A program made the position numbers and the translations under genes. A stretch of 64,000 nt of DNA from JARRPM01 sp963765545 (GTDB lineage Bacteria > Pseudomonadota > Gammaproteobacteria > Pseudomonadales > Halieaceae), in NCBI GenBank assembly GCA_963765545.1, contig CAVXWW010000004.1, positions 992,001-1,056,000 of the forward strand, given 5' to 3'. Position 1 is the first letter of the stretch; each line of letters starts with the position of its first letter. The notes under the pieces are model-generated. The model searched no databases. It was not told the origin of the DNA and saw nothing but the letters and a program-made list of their open reading frames with translations. Shown piece after piece: positions 1 to 8,604 of this stretch.

Positions 1-1
1 T

Positions 2-2029
2 TCAAGCAGCGCGCGATACTCAATACTGGCCTCTGCCTTGTCAGGCATTTTCCTGGGCTTCTGCACCCAGGCACAGGCATCGGAAGACAGACAAAACTCC
101 GTTGGCGCCAGCCCCTACGCCATTGCCGAGGAGCGGCAACCCTGCACCGACTTCACCGAACTGCGCAGGCCCTTTTTTGGTGACACCCATGTCCACACCG
201 GGTGGTCCTTCGATGCCAGCTCCCAGGACACGCGCAACAAACCCGCCCAGGCCTACGGATTCGCCAGGGGTGAGCGGATGGGCATCCAGCCCTATGACGA
301 CAATGATGTCGCCCAGCGCGAAATCCAGCTGGACAGGCCCCTGGATTTCACTGCCGTGACGGACCATTCAGAGTTTTTCGGCGAAATGCGTATGTGCATG
401 ACCCCGGGATTGCCCGGCTACTGGCACCCGGTCTGCATGGCCCATCGCTGGTTTCCCGAGTACTCTTTCGCCACGTTTGGCGCCTACGGTATGGCCGGAA
501 AAAAACGCTGGGGTTTCTGCGGAGAAGGCAGTAGCAAGTGTTTCGCCCAGGCCAACAATACCTGGCAGGACATTCAGCAGGCTGCCGAGGATGCCTATGA
601 CCGCAGTGCGGACTGCAGTTTCACAAGTTTTATAGGCTATGAATGGACCGCCAATGTGGGTACGGGGCAGAACCTGCACCACAATGTAATTTTTCGCAAC
701 GAGCATGTACCCGACCGCGCCCTGAGCTGGATAGAGTCGCCCTCACAGGTCCAGCTGTGGGATTACCTCGAACAGGAATGCGTGCGGGATAAACCCGGTT
801 GTGACGCGGTGGCGATACCCCATAACTCCAACCTCAGCGGCGGCCTGATGTTTGAAACTGCGCGAGTATCGGACACCACCGTGCCGACGGCTCCGGTCAG
901 CGCAGCAGAAGCCAGCCGGCGTGCTCGCTGGAACCCGCTATTCGAGGTGATGCAACACAAGGGCGCATCCGAATGCGACAACCGCCTGGCCGCCTGGAAG
1001 GGCGACGAGTTCTGCAATTTCGAGCTGCTGGATTACGACAACTTCGGAGGCAAGAGCAGTGGCGCACCTGGAGGCGCCTCCATGAAGTTTTTGACCCTGT
1101 TCGTTGACAGCGAGGACCTCCCGGTAACCAAACCGCCGGAGGAGACCAATTTCCTGCGTTACGCCTTGAAAAAAGGCCTGCAGCAACAGCAGGAACTGGG
1201 GGTAAACAGCTTCAAATATGGCCTTATCTCCAGCACCGACACCCACATTGCAGCGCCCGGACTGGTGATGGAAAAAGACTTTCCCGGACACGGCGGCGCC
1301 GGCATGGGTTCCGGCGAGGGCATGCCCGAAGGGCTGGCTGACGACCTCGAATACGGCCCCGGCGGTCTGGCGGTACTCTATGCCGAGGAAAACACCCGGG
1401 ATGCACTGTTCGCCGCAATGCAGCGCCGCGAGGCCTACGCTACCAGCGGTACCCGCCCGGTACTGCGCTTTTTCGGCGGCTGGGAATACCCGGAAGATCT
1501 GTGCGCCAGCAATGATATGGTCGCCCGGGGTTACGCCGAAGGTGTACCGATGGGCAGTGACCTGCCATCCCAACCGGCAGGCGCGCTGGCTCCGACATTT
1601 CTGCTTGCAGCCAGCTATGACCCCGGCACCGCGCAGTATCCCGGTGCACCGCTGCAACGCATCCAGCTGATCAAGGGAAGCTACCTCGACGGCAAGCTAC
1701 AGGAGACCGTCCTGGACGTGGCGGGAGGTAACAATAATGCCGGGGTAGATCTGAATAGCTGTGAACGGCGCGGTAATGGGCACCGCCAGTTGTGCAGCGT
1801 CTGGACCGACAGCGAGTTCGACCCGAATGCCCAGGCATTTTACTATGCCCGGGTACTGGAGAACCCGAGTTGTCGCTGGAGCCAGTACGCCTGCGCCGAC
1901 GCGGGGGTGCGCTGCGATGACCCGGCCACGATTCCTCCAGGTATGGAACAATGCTGCGCTGCCGGGCATGAAAAGACTATTCAGGAACGGGCCTGGAGTT
2001 CGCCGATCTGGTATACCCCGCCAGGCTAG
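2..2029 (+). CDS. DUF3604 family secreted protein, 5' end outside window
   Basis: The frame is open from base 2, so the true start lies upstream. The first in-window residues read as the end of a signal peptide (hydrophobic stretch ending near CTQAQA-SED), so the mature protein is probably periplasmic or exported. The body matches DUF3604: a HVHTGWSFDAS segment preceded by GD resembles the metal-binding HxH of PHP-like hydrolases, followed by a DFTAVTDHSEFFGEM block with another conserved Asp-His pair. The C-terminal part carries many Cys residues, suggesting disulfides. The enzymatic role of DUF3604 is not established. A TTG at 38 is available but would cut through the signal peptide. The gene ends 4 nt before the convergent DUF442 gene. 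Family call is firm; function unknown. Confidence 0.85.
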   Translation, partial: SSSARYSILASALSGIFLGFCTQAQASEDRQNSVGASPYAIAEERQPCTDFTELRRPFFGDTHVHTGWSFDASSQDTRNKPAQAYGFARGERMGIQPYDDNDVAQREIQLDRPLDFTAVTDHSEFFGEMRMCMTPGLPGYWHPVCMAHRWFPEYSFATFGAYGMAGKKRWGFCGEGSSKCFAQANNTWQDIQQAAEDAYDRSADCSFTSFIGYEWTANVGTGQNLHHNVIFRNEHVPDRALSWIESPSQVQLWDYLEQECVRDKPGCDAVAIPHNSNLSGGLMFETARVSDTTVPTAPVSAAEASRRARWNPLFEVMQHKGASECDNRLAAWKGDEFCNFELLDYDNFGGKSSGAPGGASMKFLTLFVDSEDLPVTKPPEETNFLRYALKKGLQQQQELGVNSFKYGLISSTDTHIAAPGLVMEKDFPGHGGAGMGSGEGMPEGLADDLEYGPGGLAVLYAEENTRDALFAAMQRREAYATSGTRPVLRFFGGWEYPEDLCASNDMVARGYAEGVPMGSDLPSQPAGALAPTFLLAASYDPGTAQYPGAPLQRIQLIKGSYLDGKLQETVLDVAGGNNNAGVDLNSCERRGNGHRQLCSVWTDSEFDPNAQAFYYARVLENPSCRWSQYACADAGVRCDDPATIPPGMEQCCAAGHEKTIQERAWSSPIWYTPPG

Positions 2030-2033
2030 CGGC

Positions 2034-2441
2034 TCAGGCTTGCGCCCGCTCGGCCATACCCAGGTCATAGCCCAGTGTCCGCGCATGCTCCAGCGCCAGC
2101 GGCCTGTCATCTTCCGAGCGGGTCGCCACCCACAGGTTGGCACAGCGGGTGCCGGTGCGACAAAAGGCAAACAGCGGGCGCGAATCATCGTTAAACAGGG
2201 TGGCCATTTTAGCCACGTCCGGCCCCGGAAAATTCATCCCCGTCACGGGTAAATGAAAATACTCGAGCCCCGCCGCCAGCGCGGCCGCTTCTATTTGTGC
2301 GCTCCCGGGTTGCCCTGGGTCCTCGCCATCGGGCCGGTTGTTAACCAGCACCTTGAATCCCTGCGAGGCAATGGAGGCCACATGTGCCGGGCTGATCTGG
2401 CCGGACACCGCGATGGTGTCCGTAAGTTTCATGGCATTCAT
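2034..2441 (-). CDS. DUF442 / TIGR01244 family phosphatase-like (Blh-type) protein
   Basis: This 135-residue protein matches the beta-lactamase-hydrolase-like (DUF442, TIGR01244) family, which has a dual-specificity-phosphatase or rhodanese-like fold. A FCRTGTR loop near residue 88 supplies the expected catalytic Cys and Arg; LVNNRPDGE near residue 31 is the family's other conserved motif. I chose the ATG at 2441 because GGGAG lies 7 nt upstream and the next gene upstream on the strand (lipoprotein) ends at 2455. The longer frame to 2501 would overlap that gene. Family members act in sulfide oxidation or as uncharacterised phosphatases; nothing nearby identifies a substrate. Confidence 0.85.
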   Translation of the reverse strand: MNAMKLTDTIAVSGQISPAHVASIASQGFKVLVNNRPDGEDPGQPGSAQIEAAALAAGLEYFHLPVTGMNFPGPDVAKMATLFNDDSRPLFAFCRTGTRCANLWVATRSEDDRPLALEHARTLGYDLGMAERAQA

Positions 2442-2454
2442 ATCAACACTCCCG

Positions 2455-3159
2455 TTATTGGCTGGCGCGACTACCCGCCGTGACTTCATCCAGTCCGGCA
2501 CGCAACTTGTCCGCCCAGCGTTTCAAAAAGCGCCGGGCCTCCGCCTGGTTGGTCACCGAATTGGACCACTGCAGGTAATGGGTATCCGTACTGCGCTGGC
2601 GATCGACTATACGCACCAGCATCTCGCCCGTTGTGGCGTCCAGTAGTTCTAGGACCAGGGTCATCTCCCCCGTCCGGCTTGTGTAGCTGCGCTGCATTCC
2701 GGCGGACCTCGTATCGGGTGAGGAGATATCGAGATTGATGATGGCCGGGCGCAAAATAAGCACTGCCTCACCATCGTGAAAGCTGTCTACCAGTTTGTAG
2801 GGTGGGGCCTCTTCCAGTGAGGCTCGAAAATACTTGTCGCAATCGGCACTGAGTGCGTCCTTGATATTGTCGACATCCTTCTGCGTTACCCGGTTGCTGA
2901 GATCCATACGGGAATTGTTCTGACTGCGCAGCCAGTTTTTCTTGAAGGCGACCTCGCAGTCCAGCAAGCCATATGCATCGTATTCGCTGAGGTCGACGCC
3001 CGGGAGCATGTAGACCACCGCAAACTGCGTATCGGGTACCAGCTCAAGACCGTCGTAGGTAGCAGATGAAGGCGTCCGGACCGTATTAGCGCTGCAGGCA
3101 ACAAGCAGCATGATGCAGATAGCCGATAACAGGATCTTCAGGTTTTGTAGCAATTTCAT
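2455..3159 (-). CDS. DUF3313-like lipoprotein
   Basis: This 234-residue protein begins with a lipoprotein signal: positive N-terminus, hydrophobic core and the lipobox LVAC near residue 22, so it is probably anchored in the outer membrane. The body shows the pattern I associate with DUF3313: a PGVDLSEYDAYGLLDCEVAF block, a region spelling out an RPAIINLDIS strand, and LELLDATTGEMLVRIVDR towards the C-terminus. The ATG at 3159 was preferred to the GTG one codon upstream; GGAGAG and AAGG lie just upstream. It is divergent from the YCF48-like cluster and ends 13 nt before the DUF442 gene start, so the two may be cotranscribed. Function unknown; the family assignment is moderately sure. Confidence 0.7.
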   Translation of the reverse strand: MKLLQNLKILLSAICIMLLVACSANTVRTPSSATYDGLELVPDTQFAVVYMLPGVDLSEYDAYGLLDCEVAFKKNWLRSQNNSRMDLSNRVTQKDVDNIKDALSADCDKYFRASLEEAPPYKLVDSFHDGEAVLILRPAIINLDISSPDTRSAGMQRSYTSRTGEMTLVLELLDATTGEMLVRIVDRQRSTDTHYLQWSNSVTNQAEARRFLKRWADKLRAGLDEVTAGSRASQ

Positions 3160-3262
3160 CACCTTGCTCTCCGAGTTCGCCAGCCGTGCACTCTAGCGGC
3201 TGGGGCGCCACAGCATACCACTATCACTCTCGATGCTCAGCTGTGCCTTTTCGGACAGATTA

Positions 3263-3304
3263 TTGACAGTGATCAAGTCAGCACACATGGAGTTGTCCTT
3301 TAAT
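3263..3304 (+). promoter_or_regulatory. FNR/Anr-like box plus -10: candidate promoter of the YCF48/MMPL/DUF1302/DUF1329 cluster
   Basis: TTGACAGTGATCAA at 3263-3276 matches the FNR/Anr consensus TTGAT-N4-ATCAA with a single change. A TTTAAT hexamer (5 of 6 to TATAAT) lies at 3299-3304, leaving 22 nt between box and -10, which is the spacing of a class II FNR promoter (box centred near -41.5). The implied transcript start near 3311 lies after the ATG at 3303 and so favours the ATG at 3351 for the first gene. Confidence 0.6.
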
Positions 3305-3350
3305 GTGCGGACAGAAACAAATAATCAATAAACCTGTTCTGACGGTCGCT

Positions 3351-4493
3351 ATGACTTTTGCAAAGCATACCTGCATATTCGTGGCTGCGCTCTCACTCCC
3401 GCTACTGTCGATCTCAGCAGCCAGAGGAGTCGATAGCTCATATGCCCCCATCATGCCACTCGCGGCCCGATCGCTGCTGCTGGACATCGCCGCCGTTGGG
3501 GAGAGGCTAGTGGCGGTCGGCGAGCGCGGCCATGTTTTGTACTCCCTGGACAATGGCCTCAACTGGCGCCAGGCCCGGGTACCGACGACCCAGATGCTCA
3601 CCGGCGTATATTTCATCGATGAGCGACACGGCTGGACGGTTGGCCACGACGGTCTGGTATTGGCCAGCGACGACTCGGGTGAGACATGGCGTATTCAACG
3701 CGATGGCCTGGCAGTTCAGAACCAGATCAACCTGGAATTGCGCGAACAGGCTCACCACGCCAAAAAATTATTGAAGCAGCGACTGGCAGTGGCTGCCGAC
3801 CCGGAACGGGCGCAAATAGAAGCAGAGTTGGCTGAGGCCCAACTGGACCTGGAAGACGCGGACCTTGCCCTGGAAGAACCCGTATTCACATCCCCCCTGC
3901 TGGACGTGTGGTTCTCCGACCCCGATCGGGGCTGGGCGGTGGGGGCATTCGGCTCACTGGTGGCAACCCGTGATGGCGGTCAGCACTGGCTCAGCAGGCA
4001 GGCAGAGCTGGACAATCCAGAGGAATTCCATCTCAACGCCATCACCGGTGACGGCAACGGTCGAATCTTCATCGCCGGCGAGGCTGGCGTGATGTTCCGC
4101 TCCCTCGACAACGGTCGCAGCTGGCAGTCCATGTCGCCTTTTTATGAGGGCAGCTGGTTTGGCACGGTCTACAGCCAGCCCACTGACACTCTGTTCGTTT
4201 TTGGCCTGCGCGGCAACCTGTTCCGTTCCTCAGATTTCGGCAGCAGCTGGGAACCGGTCGACACCGACAATCGCATCACCCTGGCCGGGGGCACCGCGTC
4301 AGATGAAGGCCATATTGTGCTGGCGGGCGGGGTCGGTGTGATCTTGACCAGCTCCGATGGCGGGCAATCGTTCCAGCGCGAGCTGATAGAAGATAGCCTG
4401 AGTTTGAGTTCCGGCCTGCAGCGCAACGGGCAATTGATACTGGTCGGCCAGGGCGGCGTTAAGGTTATCGGGAGCACAACCGATGGCAGCTGA
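3351..4493 (+). CDS. YCF48-like beta-propeller protein, exported
   Basis: This 380-residue protein has a signal peptide (hydrophobic residues about 6-20, cleavage near ISAARG) and then repeated YCF48/BNR-type blades of the form G-x-V-G-x-x-G-x(5)-S-x-D-x-G-x-x-W. Examples are GWTVGHDGLVLASDDSGETW, GWAVGAFGSLVATRDGGQHW and GEAGVMFRSLDNGRSW. A charged, probably coiled segment of about 50 residues (rich in Glu, Leu and Ala) interrupts the propeller after the third blade. It overlaps the MMPL transporter gene by 11 nt, so the two are translationally coupled, and it is probably a periplasmic partner of that transporter. An ATG at 3303 has a GGAG but would be upstream of the predicted transcript start. 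No enzymatic motif is seen. Confidence 0.85.
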   Translation: MTFAKHTCIFVAALSLPLLSISAARGVDSSYAPIMPLAARSLLLDIAAVGERLVAVGERGHVLYSLDNGLNWRQARVPTTQMLTGVYFIDERHGWTVGHDGLVLASDDSGETWRIQRDGLAVQNQINLELREQAHHAKKLLKQRLAVAADPERAQIEAELAEAQLDLEDADLALEEPVFTSPLLDVWFSDPDRGWAVGAFGSLVATRDGGQHWLSRQAELDNPEEFHLNAITGDGNGRIFIAGEAGVMFRSLDNGRSWQSMSPFYEGSWFGTVYSQPTDTLFVFGLRGNLFRSSDFGSSWEPVDTDNRITLAGGTASDEGHIVLAGGVGVILTSSDGGQSFQRELIEDSLSLSSGLQRNGQLILVGQGGVKVIGSTTDGS

Positions 4494-6945
4494 GAGCGCG
4501 GAACAGTCCACCGAACACCTGCATACCTATCATCCCGGTGAAGAGGAGGCTTTTCTCGAGCGGATAATTTTTTCCTCGCGACCGTTACTGCTGATTGTAT
4601 TCCTTGTCGCCACCGTATTTTTTGCCTACCAGACTGCCGGGCTGAGACCGGACGCAAGCTTCGAAAAAATGATTCCGATGGAACACCCGTATATCCGCTC
4701 ATTCATGAAGCACCTGTCAGACCTTGGCGCAGCGGGCACCAGCATACAGGTTGCGGTGGAGCATACCTCCGGCGACATCTTCGATGCTGATTACCTGGAC
4801 ATACTGCAGAAAGTTAACGACGAGATCTTCTACCTCGAGGGCGTTGATCGCAACAGGATGCGCTCGCTGTGGACACCCAACGTGCGTTGGACCGAAGTGA
4901 CTGAAAACGGTTTTGAAGGCGACAAGGTCATTGATTCAGACTACGACGGCTCGGAGCGCTCCATGGCGCAATTGCGCCAGAATATTCTGCGCTCTGGCGA
5001 ACTGGGGCGACTGGTCTCGGACGATTACCGCTCAAGCATGGTCCAGGCACCCCTGATTGACGTGGACCCCACCACTGGAGAACCGCTGAACTACTGGAAG
5101 CTGTCACAGTCACTGGAACAGAATGTACGGGAAAAATACGAGCAATTGTCGATAGACTCCGACGGTGAGCCGACAGTCAGAATTCACATCATCGGCTTTG
5201 CCAAAATCATTGGCGACCTGCTCGATGGCATCACCTCTATCGTGCTGTTTGCCATCATCACCCTGCTGATCACTTCTGTACTGCTGTTTGCGTATACCCG
5301 CAGCTTGCGCGGCACTCTATCGCCGTTGTTGTGCTCCATCATCGCAGTGATCTGGCAACTGGGCCTGTTAACCACCCTGGGGTATGGCCTCAATGCCTAT
5401 TCCATCCTGATTCCCTTCCTGGTCTTCGCAATCGGGATAAGTCACGGGGTGCAGGTCGTCAATGCGTTCCTCGGGGAGAGCATCGCTGGCCACGACAGGC
5501 AGAGCAGTGCCCGAAGAGCGTTTCGCACGCTGTACATACCGGGTATGACCGCCCTGGTCTCCGATGGTATCGGGTTTACCACCATGCTGTTGATTCCTAT
5601 ACAGGTGATCAAGGACCTCGGCATCGCCGCCAGTATAGGCGTATTGGTAGTGGTGCTGACCAACCTGGTTCTGTTGCCGATCCTGATGTCCTATATCGGA
5701 ATTACGCTGAAAACACTTGAGCACCACCGCAAGGCCCGCACCAATGATGTAGTGCGCCGCACAACATGGCACCTGTTAGCGAATATGGCGAGCCGGCGGG
5801 TCGCCACCGTCTCGATTGCGCTGGCCGCTATTGGTTTCGCAATTGGTATCGCCGGTGGCCAGAACCTGAAAATCGGTGACCTGGACCCGGGAGCTCCTGA
5901 GCTGCATCCGGATTCCCGGTATAACCTGGACAACAAATACATCACAGATAACTACGCCACCAGCTCCGACATACTGGTGGTGATGGTGGAAACTCGTCCG
6001 GAGGAATGCGCCCTCTACAAAAATCTCGCGCTGGTGGACCGCTTTACCTGGCATATGCGCAACGTCAACGGCGTCAACTCCGCCATGGCCGCCAGCGACG
6101 TGTCGAAGTTATTCGCTGCCGGCTATAACGAGGGCAACCTGAAATGGGCAACGATCAATCGGGACCAACGGTTGCTGGGTTCGACATTTGACCAGATGCC
6201 CGCCGCCCTGATGAACACCAATTGCAGCCTGTTGCCGGTGGCCCTGTTTCTCACCGACCACAAGGCTGAAACATTGCAGCGCGTGGTCGATGCCGCCGAG
6301 AGCTTTGCACAGGAAAATCCACAGGAGGGCATACGCTTTGCCCTTGCCGCGGGCAATGCTGGCATCGAAGCCGCTACCAACCAGGAGATCGCCACGGCCA
6401 GGACGCGCATGATGCTGCTGATCTATGCCGTGGTAGGCGTGCTGGTTTTCCTCAGCTTCGCCTCCTGGCGTGCCGTGATCTGCATCATGCTGCCTCTGGC
6501 GCTCACCTCATTTCTCGCGCAGGCGCTGATGGCCTATCTCGGAATCGGCGTCAAGGTCGCAACCCTGCCCGTCATCGCCCTGGGGGTAGGTGTGGGGGTC
6601 GACTACGGTATTTATATCTACAGCAAGCTTGGCTACTACCTGCGTCGCGGCATGGGGATTCAGCAAGCGTACTACCACACACTTACCACTACCGGGGAAG
6701 CCGTCGGCCTGACCGGCGTAATGCTGGCAGTGGGCGTTGCGACCTGGATCTGGTCTCCCATCAAGTTCCAGGCAGACATGGGCTTACTGCTGACCTTCAT
6801 GTTCCTGTGGAACATGGTAGGGGCTCTTTGGCTGCTTCCGGCACTGGCCCATTTCCTGGTCAGGCCGGAGACATTTGTCGCACAAGAGAATCAGCGCAGA
6901 TCTGTGGCAAGGGCTACATCTGTTGCGCCCGGGAGGCACAACTAG
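4483..6945 (+). CDS. RND/MMPL family transporter
   Basis: This 820-residue inner-membrane protein has the two-halved RND topology: one N-terminal membrane segment (about residues 32-50), a large periplasmic loop, a bundle of five or six membrane segments (about 250-405), a second single segment (about 440-458), a second loop, and a final bundle (about 640-790). The segment IGISHGVQVVNAFL and its second-half counterpart LGVGVGVDYGIYIYSKLG are the MMPL/SSD-like motifs. Members of this group export hydrophobic molecules (lipids, hopanoids, siderophores). It starts inside the YCF48-like gene and is followed by DUF1302 and DUF1329 genes, an association seen in many proteobacteria, suggesting a multi-part envelope transport system. 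Cargo unknown. Confidence 0.9.
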   Translation: MAAESAEQSTEHLHTYHPGEEEAFLERIIFSSRPLLLIVFLVATVFFAYQTAGLRPDASFEKMIPMEHPYIRSFMKHLSDLGAAGTSIQVAVEHTSGDIFDADYLDILQKVNDEIFYLEGVDRNRMRSLWTPNVRWTEVTENGFEGDKVIDSDYDGSERSMAQLRQNILRSGELGRLVSDDYRSSMVQAPLIDVDPTTGEPLNYWKLSQSLEQNVREKYEQLSIDSDGEPTVRIHIIGFAKIIGDLLDGITSIVLFAIITLLITSVLLFAYTRSLRGTLSPLLCSIIAVIWQLGLLTTLGYGLNAYSILIPFLVFAIGISHGVQVVNAFLGESIAGHDRQSSARRAFRTLYIPGMTALVSDGIGFTTMLLIPIQVIKDLGIAASIGVLVVVLTNLVLLPILMSYIGITLKTLEHHRKARTNDVVRRTTWHLLANMASRRVATVSIALAAIGFAIGIAGGQNLKIGDLDPGAPELHPDSRYNLDNKYITDNYATSSDILVVMVETRPEECALYKNLALVDRFTWHMRNVNGVNSAMAASDVSKLFAAGYNEGNLKWATINRDQRLLGSTFDQMPAALMNTNCSLLPVALFLTDHKAETLQRVVDAAESFAQENPQEGIRFALAAGNAGIEAATNQEIATARTRMMLLIYAVVGVLVFLSFASWRAVICIMLPLALTSFLAQALMAYLGIGVKVATLPVIALGVGVGVDYGIYIYSKLGYYLRRGMGIQQAYYHTLTTTGEAVGLTGVMLAVGVATWIWSPIKFQADMGLLLTFMFLWNMVGALWLLPALAHFLVRPETFVAQENQRRSVARATSVAPGRHN

Positions 6946-6977
6946 TTATTCAACCAATGACAAGCAGGTGGGAAATC

Positions 6978-8585
6978 GTGAACAGACAAATTGGATTACC
7001 CTGTACAGCGATCGTGAAAACCGCTGTGCTGACAGCCGCACTGGCAGCAGCGCCCGGCGCAAACGCCCTGTACTTTGAATTCGGTGACGAGGCCGAATGG
7101 CAACTGGACTGGGATACCAACCTGTCCTATACCACCCAGTGGCGGGTCGCGAAACAGGACGACGACCAGTTTGCCTACAAGGACGTCGGCGGCAGCGATC
7201 CGATAGCCTCCTTGAGAAGACACACGGTCCTGATCAACGCCAATGACGGCGACAATAACTTCAACCGCAGCCTGGTTCAAAACAAAGTCGGCTTCGTGAC
7301 GGAGATGGACCTGGCGTGGCGCAACTATGGCCTGTTTGCCAGGGCCAGGGGCTACTATGACGATGTCTACGACCGCAAAACCGACCAGAGTCAACAGGAC
7401 TTCCTGACCTATAACTCGGGTAATTCGCCCGCCATAGGCGGCACTACCGATTTCCGGCGCTTCCCCGACGGCACCGTGGATGAACATCGCGACAGACTGG
7501 AAATGCTGGACTATTTTGTCTATGCCGATGGCGAACTTCCCGGTGATCGCCTGTTCAGCCTGCGCGTTGGCAGCCAGGTTATCAACTGGGGAGAGGCCAC
7601 GTTCACCTCAGGGATCAACGGACTGCAGAACCGTGCCGACCTGATCGCCCGCAATACCCCCGGGGTAGAGGTAAAAGAAATCCTGTTACCCACAGGCGCC
7701 ATCTACGGCCAGGTAGATGTGATACCCGATGTGACCTTCGAAGCCTATTACCAATATGAGTGGAAAAAAACCGAACTCAATGGCGTGGGAAGTTTCTTCA
7801 GTGACCGGGACTTTCTGGGACCGGGTGCTGAAAACTTCCTCATCAGCTTTGGGCCCGATAATTTCGCGGTAGCCCCGAGAACACCGGACGAGGCCGCCTC
7901 CAACAGCGGCCAGTGGGGTTCAGCGCTGCACTGGATAGTCGGGGATACAGACCTTGGCCTTTACTACATCAATGCACACAGCAAGGCTCCGGCCTACAGG
8001 CTGAACTATGACGGCGCGTTACCGCAGGACTACACAATTGTCTATTTTGAGGATATCCAGGGTTACGCCGCAAGCTTCACCACCGTACTCGCCAATACCA
8101 ACGTACAGGGCGAGGTTTCATACAAGACCGATACCCCGGTAGTACTGCTCGATGGTGACCCGGTAGACGGCGACCTCGCATCCTACCAACTGGGCGGCTC
8201 TTACGTGTTCGAACCTAACGCCCTTTGGGACGATGCCAACCTGACATTCGAACTGGCCGGTGCCTATATCACGTCACAGGACAGCGCCGAACTGCTCTAC
8301 GACGACCACGCCACGGTCATCAACCTGCGCATGGAACTGGCCTACCTGAACCTTATGCCTGGACTGGATCTCAAGGTACCAATATTCCTGCGGCGGGGCC
8401 TGGACGGCAATATCCTTGAAACCGAAATGGTAGAGGATTCATCCGCCTTCAATATCACCTTCCAGTTCGTATACCTCAATAACTTTACGAGCTCGGTCGG
8501 CTACTCCAACTTTTTTGATGGCGGTGAAAATACCTACATCAATGACCGGGACAATGTCTCTGTGAGCTTTGCCTACAGTTTCTGA
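6978..8585 (+). CDS. DUF1302 family protein, probable outer-membrane beta-barrel
   Basis: The protein (535 residues from the GTG at 6978) starts with a signal peptide ending near PGANA and continues as alternating amphipathic strands ending in aromatic FAYSF, as in outer-membrane barrels. Diagnostic DUF1302 segments are LRVGSQVINWGEATFTSG and RNTPGVEVKEILLPTGA. The GTG is favoured because AGGTGG lies 6 nt upstream; an in-frame ATG at 6957 is the alternative and adds seven residues. The gene starts 32 nt after the RND transporter and is followed after 19 nt by DUF1329, so it belongs to the same operon. The likely job is an outer-membrane component for the transported compound; this is an inference. 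Confidence 0.85.
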   Translation: MNRQIGLPCTAIVKTAVLTAALAAAPGANALYFEFGDEAEWQLDWDTNLSYTTQWRVAKQDDDQFAYKDVGGSDPIASLRRHTVLINANDGDNNFNRSLVQNKVGFVTEMDLAWRNYGLFARARGYYDDVYDRKTDQSQQDFLTYNSGNSPAIGGTTDFRRFPDGTVDEHRDRLEMLDYFVYADGELPGDRLFSLRVGSQVINWGEATFTSGINGLQNRADLIARNTPGVEVKEILLPTGAIYGQVDVIPDVTFEAYYQYEWKKTELNGVGSFFSDRDFLGPGAENFLISFGPDNFAVAPRTPDEAASNSGQWGSALHWIVGDTDLGLYYINAHSKAPAYRLNYDGALPQDYTIVYFEDIQGYAASFTTVLANTNVQGEVSYKTDTPVVLLDGDPVDGDLASYQLGGSYVFEPNALWDDANLTFELAGAYITSQDSAELLYDDHATVINLRMELAYLNLMPGLDLKVPIFLRRGLDGNILETEMVEDSSAFNITFQFVYLNNFTSSVGYSNFFDGGENTYINDRDNVSVSFAYSF

Positions 8586-8604
8586 TACAACAGGAGAGAA
8601 CATC

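Noticed and set aside
3303..4493. Longer start of the YCF48-like gene at ATG 3303
   Set aside because: The predicted FNR-type promoter puts the transcript start downstream of it, and the signal peptide begins naturally at 3351; not fully excluded.
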